Assembly: GCF_037042905.1 (NCBI RefSeq)
Contig: NC_087261.1
Span: 23,237,617 to 23,301,616 of the forward strand
Source of the DNA: Lytechinus pictus
Lineage: Eukaryota > Echinodermata > Echinoidea > Temnopleuroida > Toxopneustidae
Length of the DNA stretch: 64,000 nucleotides
Direction: 5' to 3'
The notes beneath the pieces were generated by a model. That model was not told the DNA's origin. It searched no databases and saw only the letters and a list, made by a program, of their open reading frames with translations. Positions 11,619-23,800 of this stretch are shown piece after piece. Position numbers and translations under genes: made by a program. How positions within the stretch are numbered: position 1 is the first letter of the stretch; every line of letters starts with the position of its first letter.

Positions 11619-12685
11619 TTAGGCTATCCTCTGGCGCATGCAAGTGCAAGCCACCGGAACGGCCAGGTTCTGTTCCTCGTACCTGAACATCCCGCGGGCG
11701 CACTCGGTTTTCTTCAGCACCCTGATGTTCCTCATGACTGGGGTGCACTTGAGGGCGGGGTTTGGAAGATGGGTGTAAGGGTCGAGGCATCCCCTGCACT
11801 GGCACTGGGCCACCTGCAACGCCATCGGGATGCGATCCGAGTCGAAGCACTCCACATATGTCCATGGACACTGGACGTCCTCGTTGACTACCGCAGTGCT
11901 GCCAGGGGCTGAACCTGATGGGCAAGATGAGTTGCTCGGGAACCCGGCGTAGGTAGTGTTGGAGCAGGTATCCGACTGGCTCCGTCCAATGTCTTCCGGT
12001 GAAAGAGAGAAGGACCTGACGGCGAATGCAGCTTTGTTGGGGTACAGGTCCGCCCGAGGAAGAGAATGGTTGGAGACACAGGTCGAAGGCACTGGGTTGC
12101 AGTAGCTGCCAGCGATAAGAGCAAAGAGAAAGATTGCAGTCACGGCGTTCTGTAGTGTAAATAAAAAAAATAGGACAATATAATTAAGGTAATGAAAACT
12201 TTGTGATTATCGCTCAGAACCAACTTCATGAACTTGAAATCTGGTAAGCAAAAAGCAGAAGCGGTCATAACATCTGCATGAACAAGGCGATAATTAATCA
12301 ATATAATTAACATAACATAATTATACCCAATGAATACACAAATTATTACAACAAAGTTCCATTTGTCAATACTGATTTAGAATGGATACGATATTTAAAA
12401 CGCATCTTTCCATAACAGTTGTAGATTCATTTTTGGGCAGTATTACTAAAGCACCAGAGTGCTTCTAAATTCATTTTTTAATGTGAAATGAGGCAAGTGT
12501 AATAAAACCATCAAAATTAAGAATGTTGTGTACACACATAATGGAAGTATTCTTCTTTTTTTCAGGCTCTCAGTTAATGATTTGTGTGGAAAATGAAAGC
12601 CACATGGTCTCGATCCGAATGGCAACCGTACTGAAAGAGAAATAGACAAACAGTGTAGGCTGGATATCATATTTACCTGGAACAT
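11619..12685 (-). CDS. Interleukin-17-like secreted cytokine B
   Basis: Spliced model: exon 1 is 12677-12685 (ATG TTC CAG), the intron is 12150-12676 and exon 2 is 11619-12149, giving 179 aa. The donor is CAG|GTAAAT. The acceptor follows a long T-rich tract ending CTACAG. Both are phase 0. The join restores a typical signal peptide, MFQNAVTAIFLFALIAG. The mature protein shows the IL-17 fold signature: CPW at 97-99, VECFD at 102-106, DRIPM, CQCRGC at 119-124, DPYTH, and VACTCM at 170-174. Sequons are at N30, N67 and N76. Compared with the paralogue at 4692-5893, the C-terminal halves match closely (CPWTYVECFD, RYEE, CMRQR) while the N-terminal halves differ. Expected to be a secreted cytokine acting through IL-17 receptors. 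Confidence 0.9.
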
Positions 12686-12859
12686 GATTATATGTTTCTT
12701 GCAGTCGATGTCTGTACTGTCGTAATGCCGAATAATGCAGTATCTGAATTATTTCGCTGTGTCAGTGGCGATGTAGGCCAATAGTACATAGATTTCAATC
12801 TTAGATTCCACTTCTGTTTCAGAGAAATGATTGTTGATTTCCTCTCGAATTGCCGCCAC

Positions 12860-12865
12860 TTTATA
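12860..12865 (-). promoter_or_regulatory. TATA box of IL-17-like B
   Basis: TATAAA on the minus strand (context GGTATAAAGTGG), 175 bp upstream of the start codon. This is nearly the same spacing as in the paralogue, so the 5' UTR would be about 145 nt. Confidence 0.5.
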
Positions 12866-14746
12866 CCATTTTTTAACGGATCTAAAACACATCATATAAA
12901 TGATAATAAAGTGAACGAAAATGATTTCCTCTTTTGTTAATTTCATTTGTAACCAGTGGTAGAAATAGATTGACGAATAAATCATTTGTCTATAATCAGA
13001 TAATTTCCCTGCTTTGATTCTTTCTCAACATAAAGTAAAAAAATATTGATCTATAGATATATTTCCAAAGTCCCATTTTAGATATCATGACAATTTTGCT
13101 GTCCCGACGAGGGGAAAATATATATTTTCTTTTTCCTTTTTGTTATAATATGTATGAAAGAAATCAATGTAATTTCAATCCCATTCATAGAATTAATATC
13201 CCATTTTAGTCCGACTAATAGAGATATATTACTGTATTGTCTCAAATGGGACAGGACAACCGCTTTAATTAGTTTTGTTTCCCCACTATATATTAATATG
13301 ATTCACAAGAATAATTAAATTCTAAAATTCGTTTTAACCGTAATCATGGTAGGAAAAAAATCCGCATGATTCTACAATGGTCATGAACTTCCGCTTTTCC
13401 GTTTTGGAAAACATAGCCTATGCATTTTGCATAATGAGTCGATTCCCTATAAGTATATTTGCTTTTGTTTCCTTCCCTTTTTGTTGTGTAATAATGATTT
13501 TCATTTTGATTGATTTGGTATATACTGTTATATTTCGCATTCTAAGAATTTTGCAATTGGTCAAATTTCAATCACGTGATGAAGTTGGATCATCATTTTG
13601 AGGTGATAGAACGTTAATGCTTCGCTGATCCCTTCAGTCCACAGCGTCACGTCGCGTTATGAAAGACGTTGGGTACGTGCGAAATAAATGTGCATTCCTT
13701 TAGTCGGCGATTTTTTTTACAGGGGGTACTGTTATAAATTTGAAAAAAAAAATCAATACAAAATGGAGGTCAAATAAGTCACGAGAAATTCGCTCCCCCC
13801 CAAAAAAGAGGGTTTCACTACAAAATAAAGGTAATTTTAGTTACATTTTTCAATTTTTACACATCTGCCAGAATACCTGGAGGTGCTGCCAAATGGGAAT
13901 GATACACGCAGCACCCCCAAGGAAATTACTGGGGGTGTTTCAGCATCCCCGCTTACCAGAGCCGTTTTGGTCGGTTTGTTGGCGGTTCGACTAGTAACAA
14001 TTACCATCGAACGCAAAGCTTAGGATCTGATTAAGTTTACGATTTATCACGAATACGGGTTCCATCCATGACAACAACCATGATTTCCAATTATAGAAAA
14101 ATTATTCATCTGAGGAAAAAAGGTTGCTACAAGTGTCAGAGCTCGGGGATATTTAACAAGCATCCTGCCTTCTCTACTCGTATGATCCACGGGGCATTAA
14201 GGTTTTAGTCCACACTTAGTCGAAGCAATACCCGGTGAAGGCCGAAGGGCGGAAATACACTAGTGCTCAATTCCGATAAGCGTCCAAACCACTTCGGCTG
14301 GATTTCCAAGTTGTTCCTTTCTCTTCCTAATTTCACACGCAGGGAAGTTTAAAAGTTCGATTTTGACTTCAATATCATTCTTGAGACCCATGTGTTAGTT
14401 ATGCATCACTTTCCCCTCTCGGGAGTGTTACTTTGGTGATTAACGTATATTCGTTCGGATCAGAATGACGCATATTGATTTAAAAGGAAAGAGTTTGAAT
14501 GGTTCTTGGGCGATCGTTCCGTAGCTTACAGATTCTTTTCCTAGGCTAGTCGGTGCCACGTTACGCTGAAACTCGAAGATGCTTCATTGATATCTCCAAT
14601 TTGAAATAAATATGCAAGTGTACATAACAAAGTGACAGCCATGACCTGTACGTCTTGATGAGGCATCGATAACCATTTTTACGACCGTCTTTTCGTTCTT
14701 TGCTATTGTCTTGCTTTGGGAATAGATGAACTGAAGTGGATATAAC
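12866..14746. other. Divergent intergenic region between IL-17-like B and the WSC gene
   Basis: About 1.9 kb separates the predicted IL-17-like B promoter (minus) from the first coding exon of the WSC gene (plus), so it should hold the control elements of one or both. The hydrophobic frame at 13377-13601 is AT-driven. Three very short upstream ORFs occur in the probable 5' UTR of the WSC gene at about 14639-14735. Confidence 0.45.
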
Positions 14747-14804
14747 ATGGTCTTATGTATCGTTGGGATATTGACCATCCTTGGAGCTACCGCAAGAGCT
14801 ATCG
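14747..14804 (+). CDS. First coding exon (signal peptide) of the WSC gene
   Basis: ATG in the context AACATGG opens 19 codons plus one base, hydrophobic throughout, and stops at the strong donor ATCG|GTAAGT. The phase-1 end matches the phase-1 start of all extracellular exons downstream. No other signal-peptide exon was found between here and 23436. An independent gene starting here cannot be excluded because the next firm exon is 8.6 kb away. Confidence 0.6.
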
Positions 14805-17800
14805 GTAAGTTACTTTGACCCAGTTGTACCACATGAACATCCCACACATTTTTGTTTTACACGTTGGTATGCAAAAAGCTTTATTTCATTCAAGATAAAG
14901 GGGCAATGTTGGTAAAAAAAGAAATGTCTTGGTCAAGGGTAGTGCCGGGAATCGAACACCTGACATTCATGGTGCAGTACGGTGCCTTAGACCACTCGGC
15001 CACTGCACCTCGCAATCGGCGAACTGATTTGCTCGATCAAGCCATATTGGCCGATATTTTTGGCCGATCTTGAGAACCTAATCGGAATCGATCTATCATA
15101 ATCGGTATTAGTCTTCCTTTATGTGACAGTCACACCAACGACAGTGACTCCAGATCGACCAAGGACATATATAAGTATTATTAGTATGATGGCAGTTTTC
15201 ATTGTGACTGCAGCAAGATATTGAAGTTCTGGGCCCTTTTGATAAAACTTGTTTTAATATCAACAGTTTTAAGCTACTGAAATCATTTAATCTGAGAGAA
15301 AATTTGAGAGAAAATTTGTTATAGAAATCGTGCATTTTTTATTGTAACAAGTTTTTTTGTGAAACGGCGCCCTAGTGAGACACTCGTTAGGCAGAGCGTT
15401 GCCGATCACCCTTATCAATTAAGGTAGCTAGAACCTGATCACCTTGCTGATCAAAAAATTATATATTTATATTGATCAAGTTTCATTGAATATCGTGCTG
15501 ATCCGTTTGGTTTTCATGGTTTTTGGGAGACAAACAGTTGGGAAATTTACTGCCACGGTTTGTATTGTATTCATTTTTTTACGTGTTTTAGAATATTGGA
15601 TTAAATCGTTGCTGCTCCCCCCCCCCTTCCTTGTTCATCGTCTACATGCATATATACGGAAGCTTTTCGTTCCTTTTCATATTCAAATTCATATTCATCT
15701 CTTGAACAAACTATCTTTATGCTTTTCTTTAATATATTGTAATTAAAAAAAAATCATATTTTAAAAAAAATAAAGGGGGAGTTCAGAGTAAATTATTTCG
15801 ATTATTTTATTTCGGTAACTTTATACATTCTAACTCAAGGAATCTTAGTATTAATTTCGGTTTACATATTATTTTGATAGGGTGATATTTATTCGTTGAA
15901 ACATTTCAACGGCACATAAGGAATATTGAACCACGTCCCCACATACTTACTATCTTGTTGTATTTTCTTACACAAACAGAGGCATCCATGTACTAGGTGG
16001 TATCGCACTTAACCATGTTAACCAGTTTAAGAATGTCTACCCCTTTTCCTCATATAGGCCTACGTAGTACTAAGTAGATGATCCATACATTAGGAAATAT
16101 TAAATTTACCAAGCATAATATAGACAAGTCGTCTGTGACCTATATTCAGATTTAGATTTGAGTTTCTGGTTTTAATTGGGAAAGTGCCAACGTAGATATT
16201 GGGACCTCAAGTAACATGTGTCATACGCATATTATCATGTAAATTTCATGCATGTACCCATATGCGCTTATCTGTGTTAGTAATGTAATGGTTTTCCACC
16301 AGTTCTCATCATTTCACAATCATAACCTGACGTAAAAATTCAAATCAACTTGAATATTCACCTGGATTTTAACGGATTAAACCTTCTTGTGTTTTTTGTA
16401 AAGTTACCCTTGATCACGATCACGTTTAGCCGATGATTGCTTTTTAATCACACTTGATATAAAACAAGCTAAAATTTGGAAGATGATGTGCTAGAGAGCA
16501 TATGGATTGATGCAACCAATATATACTTCAATTAATAATCACTTTCAGTGGCGTAATGAGCGATAACAAAAGTGGGGGGGGGCATTGCGTGTGTATCTAT
16601 TTTGTTTTTAAGTCCCGATCAAACAATCACAACGTCAGACTTTTGTGAAATGACGTTAGTGATAGACTAAGAAAATATTTAGAAAGTAGTATCATATTTA
16701 AATCCTTTTCTTCAATTCCTTTGTCTCTTTCTCTTTCTTTTTCTTTTTAAATTTTTTGGTTGTGGGCATTTTTTTTCTGGGGGGGCATATGGCCCGAAAG
16801 CCCCCCCCCCCCCCTCCCTCCTCCTCCACCTATACTGCAGTGATCGATTTGGGAACGCGTGCTTAATAATCTAGCATGTCTAGTGTATGCTGGCCAAAAT
16901 AATAATACAATACATTGAATTTGTTGGCAATGGAAATTGGATAATGACTGATAAAACAAAATCTACTTCTACTTCTGAAATTAATTTTGGGGTAGCTGCC
17001 CCTTTACAAGTCACCAGTGTATAGGCTTGCCTACACAAGTAACATATTCACACGCAGGCACAAGCAAGTTCAATACGTGCTACTTATCAGCATGATATGT
17101 GAGTCATATGTTATGATCGTCATTTATATACCGCTATAATGAGCAGTTTGTGAATCTTCTCGAGACAATGTGGATTAAAAGTTTGAACCTGGCGAAAATT
17201 GTCATCGAATCCATTGCACTTCACCCGTCTAACTCGAGAAGGATTATGATTATAGGTTCAAAACCGCTGGAATATAATACAGGTAGTCATCAATACATCG
17301 TTCAGCTCATTTGTTGGTGAGAACGAAGCTGCGTGTAAAAATCAGCTTCGGAGTTTTAAAAGAAGATCAATAAATGTGGCCATTCTTGCTGGTCGCATCC
17401 ACATTTCATGAAGCCATTGACTTCCTACATACTATTGGTTTTAATCATTCATTCGTTTCAAATAAAACAAAATAGCTACATACAAAACGATTCAAATGAT
17501 AAAGTACAGCAAAATAGACTGTCGAGAACAAACGAGTGGAGGAAGGCAAAGACAACCTTATTTAGCTGAAAAATTTATTTGTCGTAGATCTTAAATGGAG
17601 CAAAGGCTGGTCCTGGAGTATTTGTTTTTACTCTGTTTTGTTTTGTTTTCATTTATTATCAACAGCTTAGTATAAATCATTCTCATAATTATGCATATCT
17701 AAAAGAAGAATTAAAAAGGTCAATTATTTAAAAACTCGATTGATTTGCCATGAATTCAGTTAGAATCATGCGTACAATGAAATGAATTGCCTGAGTATTA

Positions 17801-20800
17801 ACATTATTATTTTACCATGTTCACAGGGAGGAAAATGACAAGAATTGCCAAAAGCGATGGTGCGGCCTTATTCATTTCGTTTTATTCGAGGTTTCACAAT
17901 GTCCTTGAAATGTCAGGGAAGGAGATTTGAATACGTTTGAATTAAACGGCCTTAAATTTACAATTTTTGATCATTCATTTTTTGTCGGCGGGGGGGATTC
18001 TATGAACTATGTTGTCCTTCTCTTGCTCTTAAACTATGCCTTTGAACAAAAAATCTTATTTCTCACAAAAACCAACAGCTCAGACCCAAAGAAATGAAAT
18101 CAAGATAATACCCCCCCCCCCTTAAAAATAAAGATTTAAAGTTGATTTTTTTCTACAAAAAAATGACAATCAATAAATGATTTAAATTACATAAAGATCA
18201 ATTTAGTTAAATGAAAACGGGGTTTCCCTTTCATTATTCTGGCTGGATTTAAGTACCGGATTTTTAATCACTGCATGAATCACATCTTCGGCTGGTTACT
18301 AAGTCACACTCGCCCTTACTGCAACAGGTTCAAGTTGCCATTTATGCTGTAAGCATCGCACCGTTAATCTTCTGCGGCCTCCAGCGAATAAAAATAGATC
18401 ATAACTAGAGCCATCGGTTTACTATCCCCTATTTATTCATTGTTTGTGTGTGTTTGTTTGTTTGTTTTTGGAAGGGACAGACCATTCCTGTTTCATCATC
18501 ATTCAATTAGTTATGAAAGCATAATGAGGAAGGGGTCGTCGTTTTGGCTATGCTTACAATGGGCATTCAGCGGTGCACCGTCCCAGTTTAGATTTTAAAC
18601 TCGAAACTCATTTATTTGATTACGAACAGACACAGAGTTGTACGTGTAAATTATTATTATAATCACTGTTTGCCAGATGCTAAGTCCCTTTTCGAAAGTT
18701 CGGAATTGTAAATCTCGAGAGGTATATGGTATGCAACTTGTTCAAAGATTGGTTACTGAAACTGACCATGGATGTTTCTAGGTCATTTAACATACTTGAT
18801 TGGACGTATAGGAAAATCGTCAACAATTTCGCGGTTCGTGTATTTGCATGGTAAGTAAGATCTACTGAAGGTCGCACGAATTTCAGCATTAAAAACACAA
18901 CAACAACAAAACAAGTTCCAGGTCATATTGTGCATATCTTTTGTCGGTTTCATTCCGCGTCTTCATAATTTAGAAAATAGGCATAATGATCAATTCTTCT
19001 TCTAGAATAATTACATTCCCAAATTTGACATTTCTAAGCTAAAATTTAGGCAATGCCCTCTTTATGTTTTGCGTTTTTTTCTGTTTTATGTTTTTTTTCT
19101 GGCTGTTATACATTGACCGTTAATTTCTATAATTATAATACAGAGGCTGCTCTTTTTTTCAAACTTTATCAAATCAGATGTCCGGCTTGTCAACGGGTCT
19201 GCTCCGAACGAAGGACGGGTCGAAATCCGGCACACGGGCTCTTCCAATTGGTCAACAGTTTGCGGGACATACTGGGACATCATTGACGTCATAGTCACGT
19301 GTCGACAGCTAGGCTTCCCAGGGGCCCATGCATCTCTCAAGCGGTCGGAGTTCGGTCGAGGGAGAGGACGGATATCAAGGACGCTGCTCTTTTGTCGAGG
19401 TGGTGGGTAAAACTCCGGATATAAATTGTTCCGGTTGCTACCCATCGTAAATGATAATACCGGTTATTTGTTTTGTATTTCAGAGACATATAAATAAACT
19501 GGAATGTACATACTCATATCAATGGTATTAATTGTATTTCAAGTGATTTCAGTTTTGCAATAATTTGATATCAATATGACCACACCAATTTTATTTAAAT
19601 AACAATACGCCGGAAAATGATAAATAAAAATAAAGAAAAAAATTACAATAAATCAAAAAATTAATTTAAGAAAAAAGGTAATCGTTGCCACTGCACCATT
19701 ACCACAACAAGACTACCTGTTCACCTTTACAAGTCCAAGACGACCTATGTATTCTCAATTTTATCACAAGGAAAATAAAAGTCACACGACGGATAACGCT
19801 CTTTTTTTTCCCCTGTTTTTTTTTTACTCACTTTCCTATATATGTTCCCCTTTCTTATTTTGTCACTTTTTACTTCACTTTAAAAAATACAACATGGAGT
19901 CAGTCGCCTCTGCCCTTGCCATACTTGCAGCGCCGCTTAAGTTCTATCATTCATGACATTACAACGAAGATATAAAGTAAAATCGCTTTTTGAAGGCGAT
20001 GTATATGAGCTGGTGCTTTTTTTTTCATTACGAAAAGTTGATATATTTTTTTTTTCTCATTTGTCATGTTTATAATAGGAGAACCTAGTTTGAACGCGTG
20101 CTCAAAGTCAACGTCACTGGTATGCAGAGATGGTCTAACGGCTGGTGCTGTTTGCCAAGGTATGGTCCATATTAACACAATCTTCGTCATCATTAATATC
20201 ATCATCGTTACCATCAACATCATCATTATCATCAAAATCAGTATTGTTATCCGCATCATCACAATTGCCAATCCCACCCTCGTCATCAACGTCATAATCC
20301 TATGTTTTATTAACATCATCACAAATGTAATCGTCATCATCATTATCATAACCATCAACAACATCAACAAAACCATATCAGATAATGATTAAAGTTTTTA
20401 AAGTCTTAATAATTGTTCGATTTTACTATGTCAGGGTCTAGTTGATTTATATAGGCTAAGTTACCGAATTAAATGTTGTTCAAGTCTCATAATATTTCGA
20501 ACGCCTTTAAATTATATGAAAACTACGCTTGAATAAACAAAATTACTAAGCAATACTAGCTCAAATACAATTACGGCAATTTCCCTGAAGCATGGGGTAT
20601 TATTTTACTTAATAACGATAATCTCTGTTCTAATATTTTACTTGACAGATAGATACGCTTTAAAGCTGGTTTGGAAAATAGACGCAAAATTTGGCTCAAT
20701 ATGATACATCCGATATTGATATAACACATTCTGTCATCACAATAGTATCTCGGGTTCTATCATAAATTGATTATTTCAGCAAGCTACCGGGATAATAGTT

Positions 20801-23800
20801 TCCTCTTCCGTGAACGAGTGATGCTTTATTAAGTTGTCTGTCACAATAGCAGGATATAATTTATATATCAATTGCAGATGTGTGGCAAATAATGCTATTG
20901 TACTGCCTTTTTGTTTAATCCGGTTCCACTTGTTCTATTTTGTATGATCCATTTTTATGATGTATTCATTTATCTTTTTATTCATTTCAATACCATTATT
21001 TTGCAATCGAACTTTGGTCAATTACATTCATTTATCTACTGGTATTTTGACTTATGTAATTGTTAAAAAATTTATTTATCGATTAATTTATTCGTCTATG
21101 TATTCATTTATTTCTAGTAACTACCCGTTTCATTTCTTCTTCATTTTAATTAATGTTATTAATTTGTTTATTCCGTTGTTTATATATTATATTCAATATC
21201 TTTGATGCTTTAAGAACTTACAAATTAAAAAGTATATGGTCCTGTGAAATGGAAATATTGAATTGTAGAGTATCTAAAAATGGAAGCATGACGTCAATGT
21301 GAGTGAACATCCCGTTACCCGCAACATGACCTCATGCTTCAGCCTCGAAATAGGAATTTCCAGACCTATTTCTGTTCGACAACATGTGCAATAATTTTGC
21401 AATTCTGAACTGCACTCTGCGTATAAAATTTGAATGAAATTCAGTAATTTTAGAATATTATTTCGATTAATCTTCAGGAATGGTTATTCATCAGCAGTAT
21501 TTTCTGGACAACGTAATTTCGCAAAGATTTTTTAAAGATTATCTGTGTGATAATGTTGGTTTGTTGATCACTACTCCTTGAATATGGAATAGAGTGTTGA
21601 TGTCCGTTAAAGAGGGGAGGTCACCCTGACAACAAGTTTATTGTAAAAGAATAGCAGAGAAAATAATAACAAAATAGTGGCGAAGGTTTGATGAAAATCC
21701 ATCAAAGAATACACAAATTATAAGAATTTTAATTATATGATTTGTGACGTCATATGCGATCAGTTTTTCGACATATCGTATGGTAAAAAAAATCAATAAA
21801 AAAAACATTTTCTCAGAAAATTTAAACTGTTATTAAACCTTCATTATATCTATACGCAGATAATTCCGCTCCTAAAAAGAAAATAAAATATATATCATCA
21901 CGAACCATTAAAGAATTACTCTTATGCAGTTTACAATGACATAACATAATGGCGTAGCTGCTCGCTTATGGCGTCACAAATACAAAACGTGAAATTATAT
22001 TAACTTTCTTAATCTTTAGGGGATTTTCTCAATTTTTACCAATATGTTTTATAATTCTTTTGTGTTTTTTATAACAAATATTTAGTCAGGGTACACTTTC
22101 CCTTTAACAGGTCGTAGGGTGAATCACTACCCCTGTGAATCTGGATGTTTCCTCTAACCTAATAAATTGACACTGACATGGTTCCTACTGTTTTACTGTT
22201 TGTATTGTGTCTGGATCAGTGCATGGTGAGAGGGTTTGTTAGGGGTGGGGTACAGATAAATACCACCCCCCCCCCCCCCCTCAAAAAAGACAATACAAAT
22301 GGTATAACAATGACAAAAATGAGATATTAAGTGAATTGATAAGAAAACAAACAAACCAAGCATGATAATATAGGCACTGTTGACAACATAAGCAATTAAA
22401 TTAACAACATCAACAATCATCGTAATAAAGGGGATGTTCGTTTACATTGCCCCCCCCCCCCCTCCTCCCCCACCCTCATAAAAAGGGCATTAAAATGGCG
22501 TGTTAGAATAGTTATAGATGAACTCTCAGGGGAAACCAGCGACCGAGCGGGGGAGGGGAGGGGGTAAACAATGTTGGAAAATAGCCCCTTTTCTGCAATC
22601 ATCGATTTATAAAAAAAACGTTCATACACATTATTAAGTATTTATTTTTCAATAAGGCTTATTAGTACGCAGGTAGGTATTTTGTAAGCTTTAATTAAGA
22701 TGCCGACATGTGACGTTCTATCATGTGTCTGTGATGTTAATAATGCGGCATATTGATGAAGAAATAGCCCAAATGTTCAAATAGCTTTGGTGACTTTTCG
22801 CGTGAACCCAAGGATTTCCGTTCATATGGCATATGACTATAAGCACGGTCCACATCTGTGCTGAGAACTCCCGACGGAAATTTCCGTAGCCTTGCGTTAG
22901 AATGTGCAGATGCTGTGGATTAGTTATATTTGTGTGTATACTTAAATAAGGAGAATAGATTAACTTGCCCCAGTCCATCTTCTACCAAATCAAAATACTG
23001 AAGACCATAATGTGCACATCGTATTATATACCTGTTAATAAGGTTAATAATGATAATGTTATGTCCAAATAATATAAAATATATGAAAAAATATAGATAC
23101 GTTTTGCACCGTATTCTGAACATACACAACACAACATAAAGAAATAACATATTTATGTCAAGTTAAATAGTGAATTATATATTATTATGAAATGGACAAT
23201 TATGACAATTTGATAGATTTGTATTTACTCATTTATTGCTTAAATTTAAATAAACAGTGCATCTGACATTCTAAATAAATCGAATTTCCTCTAAGTAGGA
23301 TGCTAGACGCTGTTATCGTTTTTGTTTTTTTTTTCATCGACAAAGAAACATCATTATCACTAATAATCAATTGTGGATACCGGCTCGATTTTTAACATCA
23401 ATACGATTTACATATGCTTTCATATACCATCACAGAACCGGGGTATCTTGGTTGCTATGGAGACAAGACCCACTCCCGAGCACTTGCGGACGTGGTCCAC
23501 ATCAGCAGGAACATGACGGTAATGCTTTGCGTGCATTATTGTCATGCCCGCGGTTATCCGTATGCGGGATTGGAGTACGGCGAGGAGTGTTACTGTGGCG
23601 CCCTTGGGTCAAATTACGCCATCTACGGCCGGTATTGGGATTCGGCCTGCCAGCATCCGTGCAGTGGGTACGCCAACGAGAGATGTGGAGGTATAGGCCG
23701 AATTGCAGTTTATAATAGTGAGTAATTTACCGCAAATTTGACATCGCCTTTTTTACGTCATAGCATATATACATACATTTCATTAAGGAATTGTACACTC

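Noticed and set aside
12446..12685. 79-codon minus ORF starting MFQVN
   Set aside because: Only the first three codons are coding; the rest reads into the intron of IL-17-like B.
13377..13601. Hydrophobic 74-codon ORF resembling a membrane protein
   Set aside because: Phe/Ile richness is expected from AT-rich DNA; no splice sites or conserved features.
14935..15012. Possible tRNA gene (class II-like)
   Set aside because: A and B boxes are present but the acceptor stem does not pair, and similar heads occur on SINEs throughout the window.
20066..20392. Ile-rich and Met-rich ORFs on the two strands
   Set aside because: They are driven by the CAT/ATC microsatellite; only the first 81 nt are kept as a candidate exon on splice-site grounds.
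23371..23715. Overlapping 114-codon plus ORF in another frame
   Set aside because: Shadow of the WSC exon; the WSC frame has the conserved cysteines and proper splice phases.
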